Shown here: one piece after another, positions 31,252 to 31,783 of the stretch
Layout of the letters: each line of letters opens with the position of its first letter
How positions within the stretch are numbered: the stretch's first letter is position 1
Assembly (NCBI GenBank): GCA_002383485.1
Contig: DFYY01000056.1
Location: 1 to 31,783, forward strand
Reading direction: 5' to 3'
Length of the DNA stretch: 31,783 nucleotides
Source of the DNA: Bacteroidales bacterium UBA4070
GTDB lineage: Bacteria > Bacteroidota > Bacteroidia > Bacteroidales > VadinHA17
The notes under the pieces: generated by a model
The model's database searches: none
What the model was told of the DNA's origin: nothing
What the model saw: only the letters and a program-made list of their open reading frames with translations
Made by a program: the position numbers and the translations under genes

Positions 31252-31783
31252 ATGAGATGCCATATTGCTGATTATGAGAGTGTTTTCCGTAACAGGACAA
31301 AGCGATTTTTTGATAAGGCGAGCAAGTACACAGAAGGGATCTTAAGGAGTGAGATGCGTAATATCGAAAGGATAAGTGAAGATACTGGAGTAGACTATTA
31401 TCAGATGCAGCATTTTATTACGGAATCGCACTGGGATGCACGTGAACTGATTGACAAGGTAGCGGGAAGTGTCAGTTCTATTTTGCCAAAAAGAAAGATG
31501 ACCGGACTGATAATAGACGAAAGCGGTTGGGTAAAGAAAGGAGACAAGAGTGTTGGAGTAGGTCATCAATACTGCGGCAATGTGGGAAAGATATCTAATA
31601 GTCAGGTTGCAGTTTTTGCCTGCCTGAGCAATGGTGATTTTGCCTCGATGATTGATGCGAGATTATACTTACCAAAGGATTGGTGCAATGATGCTGAGCG
31701 CTGCCAGGAGGCAGGCATCCCTAAGGAAGAAATGGCATTTAGAAGCAAACTCGAATTGGCGGCTGAGATCGTTAGTCATCAAA
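31252..31783 (+). CDS. IS701-like DDE transposase, N-terminal part (runs off the window)
   Basis: The first 177 residues of a transposase of the IS701 group (RNase H-fold DDE enzyme that cuts and joins element ends). The first catalytic aspartate is Asp89 in LIIDESGWVKKG, followed by the family block SVGVGHQYCGNVGKISNSQVAV and by ARLYLPKDWCND and AGIPKEEMAFRSK. The other catalytic residues and the stop lie beyond the edge. ATG 31252 is the first usable start in this frame, but an 8-codon frame MEKHWPRL at 31220 looks like the usual beginning of such transposases and is out of frame, so the true N-terminus may be displaced by a frameshift. Confidence 0.85.
   Translation, partial: MRCHIADYESVFRNRTKRFFDKASKYTEGILRSEMRNIERISEDTGVDYYQMQHFITESHWDARELIDKVAGSVSSILPKRKMTGLIIDESGWVKKGDKSVGVGHQYCGNVGKISNSQVAVFACLSNGDFASMIDARLYLPKDWCNDAERCQEAGIPKEEMAFRSKLELAAEIVSHQ
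31252..31783 (+). mobile_element. Left part of an IS701-like insertion sequence
   Basis: Defined only by the transposase frame. The terminal repeat and target duplication cannot be located because the right end is outside the window; the left boundary lies somewhere between 30744 and 31220. It sits downstream of the tmRNA terminator, a region where insertion harms nothing. Confidence 0.65.

Overview
The window reads as a chromosomal segment of an anaerobic or micro-aerotolerant member of the Bacteroidota, most likely Bacteroidales-like. The evidence is a short 287-residue primary sigma factor, a Rho with a very long Q/P/G-rich insertion, TAnnTTTG-type promoters (four with a well-spaced -33 TTTG), a DUF4199 gene beside a glycosyltransferase, a tmRNA tag reading GENNYALAA, few strong Shine-Dalgarno sites, and a single-chain pyruvate:ferredoxin oxidoreductase. 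The species cannot be named from sequence alone.

Layout. Positions 1-6500 carry metabolic and envelope genes: a malate/lactate-type dehydrogenase, a nitroreductase, a large exported sortilin/BNR-repeat protein and an exported MsrB-MsrA methionine sulfoxide reductase. Positions 6600-8770 hold a 41-residue lipoprotein, a predicted outer-membrane protein and glyceraldehyde-3-phosphate dehydrogenase with its own promoter and terminator. Positions 8818-13201 carry a SiaC-family phosphoprotein, a lone MacB-type permease, a divergent LuxC-like acyl-CoA reductase, an acidic pRiA4b ORF-3-like protein and miaA. Positions 13276-17370 hold rpe and the primary sigma factor on the minus strand, divergent from rho. 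Positions 17448-25301 carry nifJ with its terminator, then ruvX, def, comEC and trkA. Positions 25327-30187 hold a YciO/Sua5-family protein, SRP RNA, DUF4199 protein, two glycosyltransferases and a saccharopine-dehydrogenase-like gene. The tmRNA gene follows at 30299-30691. The last kilobase is AT-rich, gene-poor and ends in the truncated left part of an IS701-like insertion sequence.

How the parts work together. Most of the window is conserved housekeeping: central carbon metabolism (gap, rpe, nifJ), transcription (sigma, rho), translation quality control and RNA maturation (tmRNA, def, miaA, SRP RNA), and envelope sugar transfer. Nine TAnnTTTG elements allow promoter assignment. The SRP RNA end serves as an internal ruler, placing transcription starts about five bases beyond the TTTG.

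I did not find a convincing new multi-gene system. The points most worth a second look are the start region of the terminal transposase (mini-ORF, hairpin and possible frameshift), a possibly leaderless acyl-CoA reductase, the low-complexity Rho insertion, a tiny CPAY lipoprotein, a SiaC protein with Ser at the phospho-site, and short repeats at gene ends.
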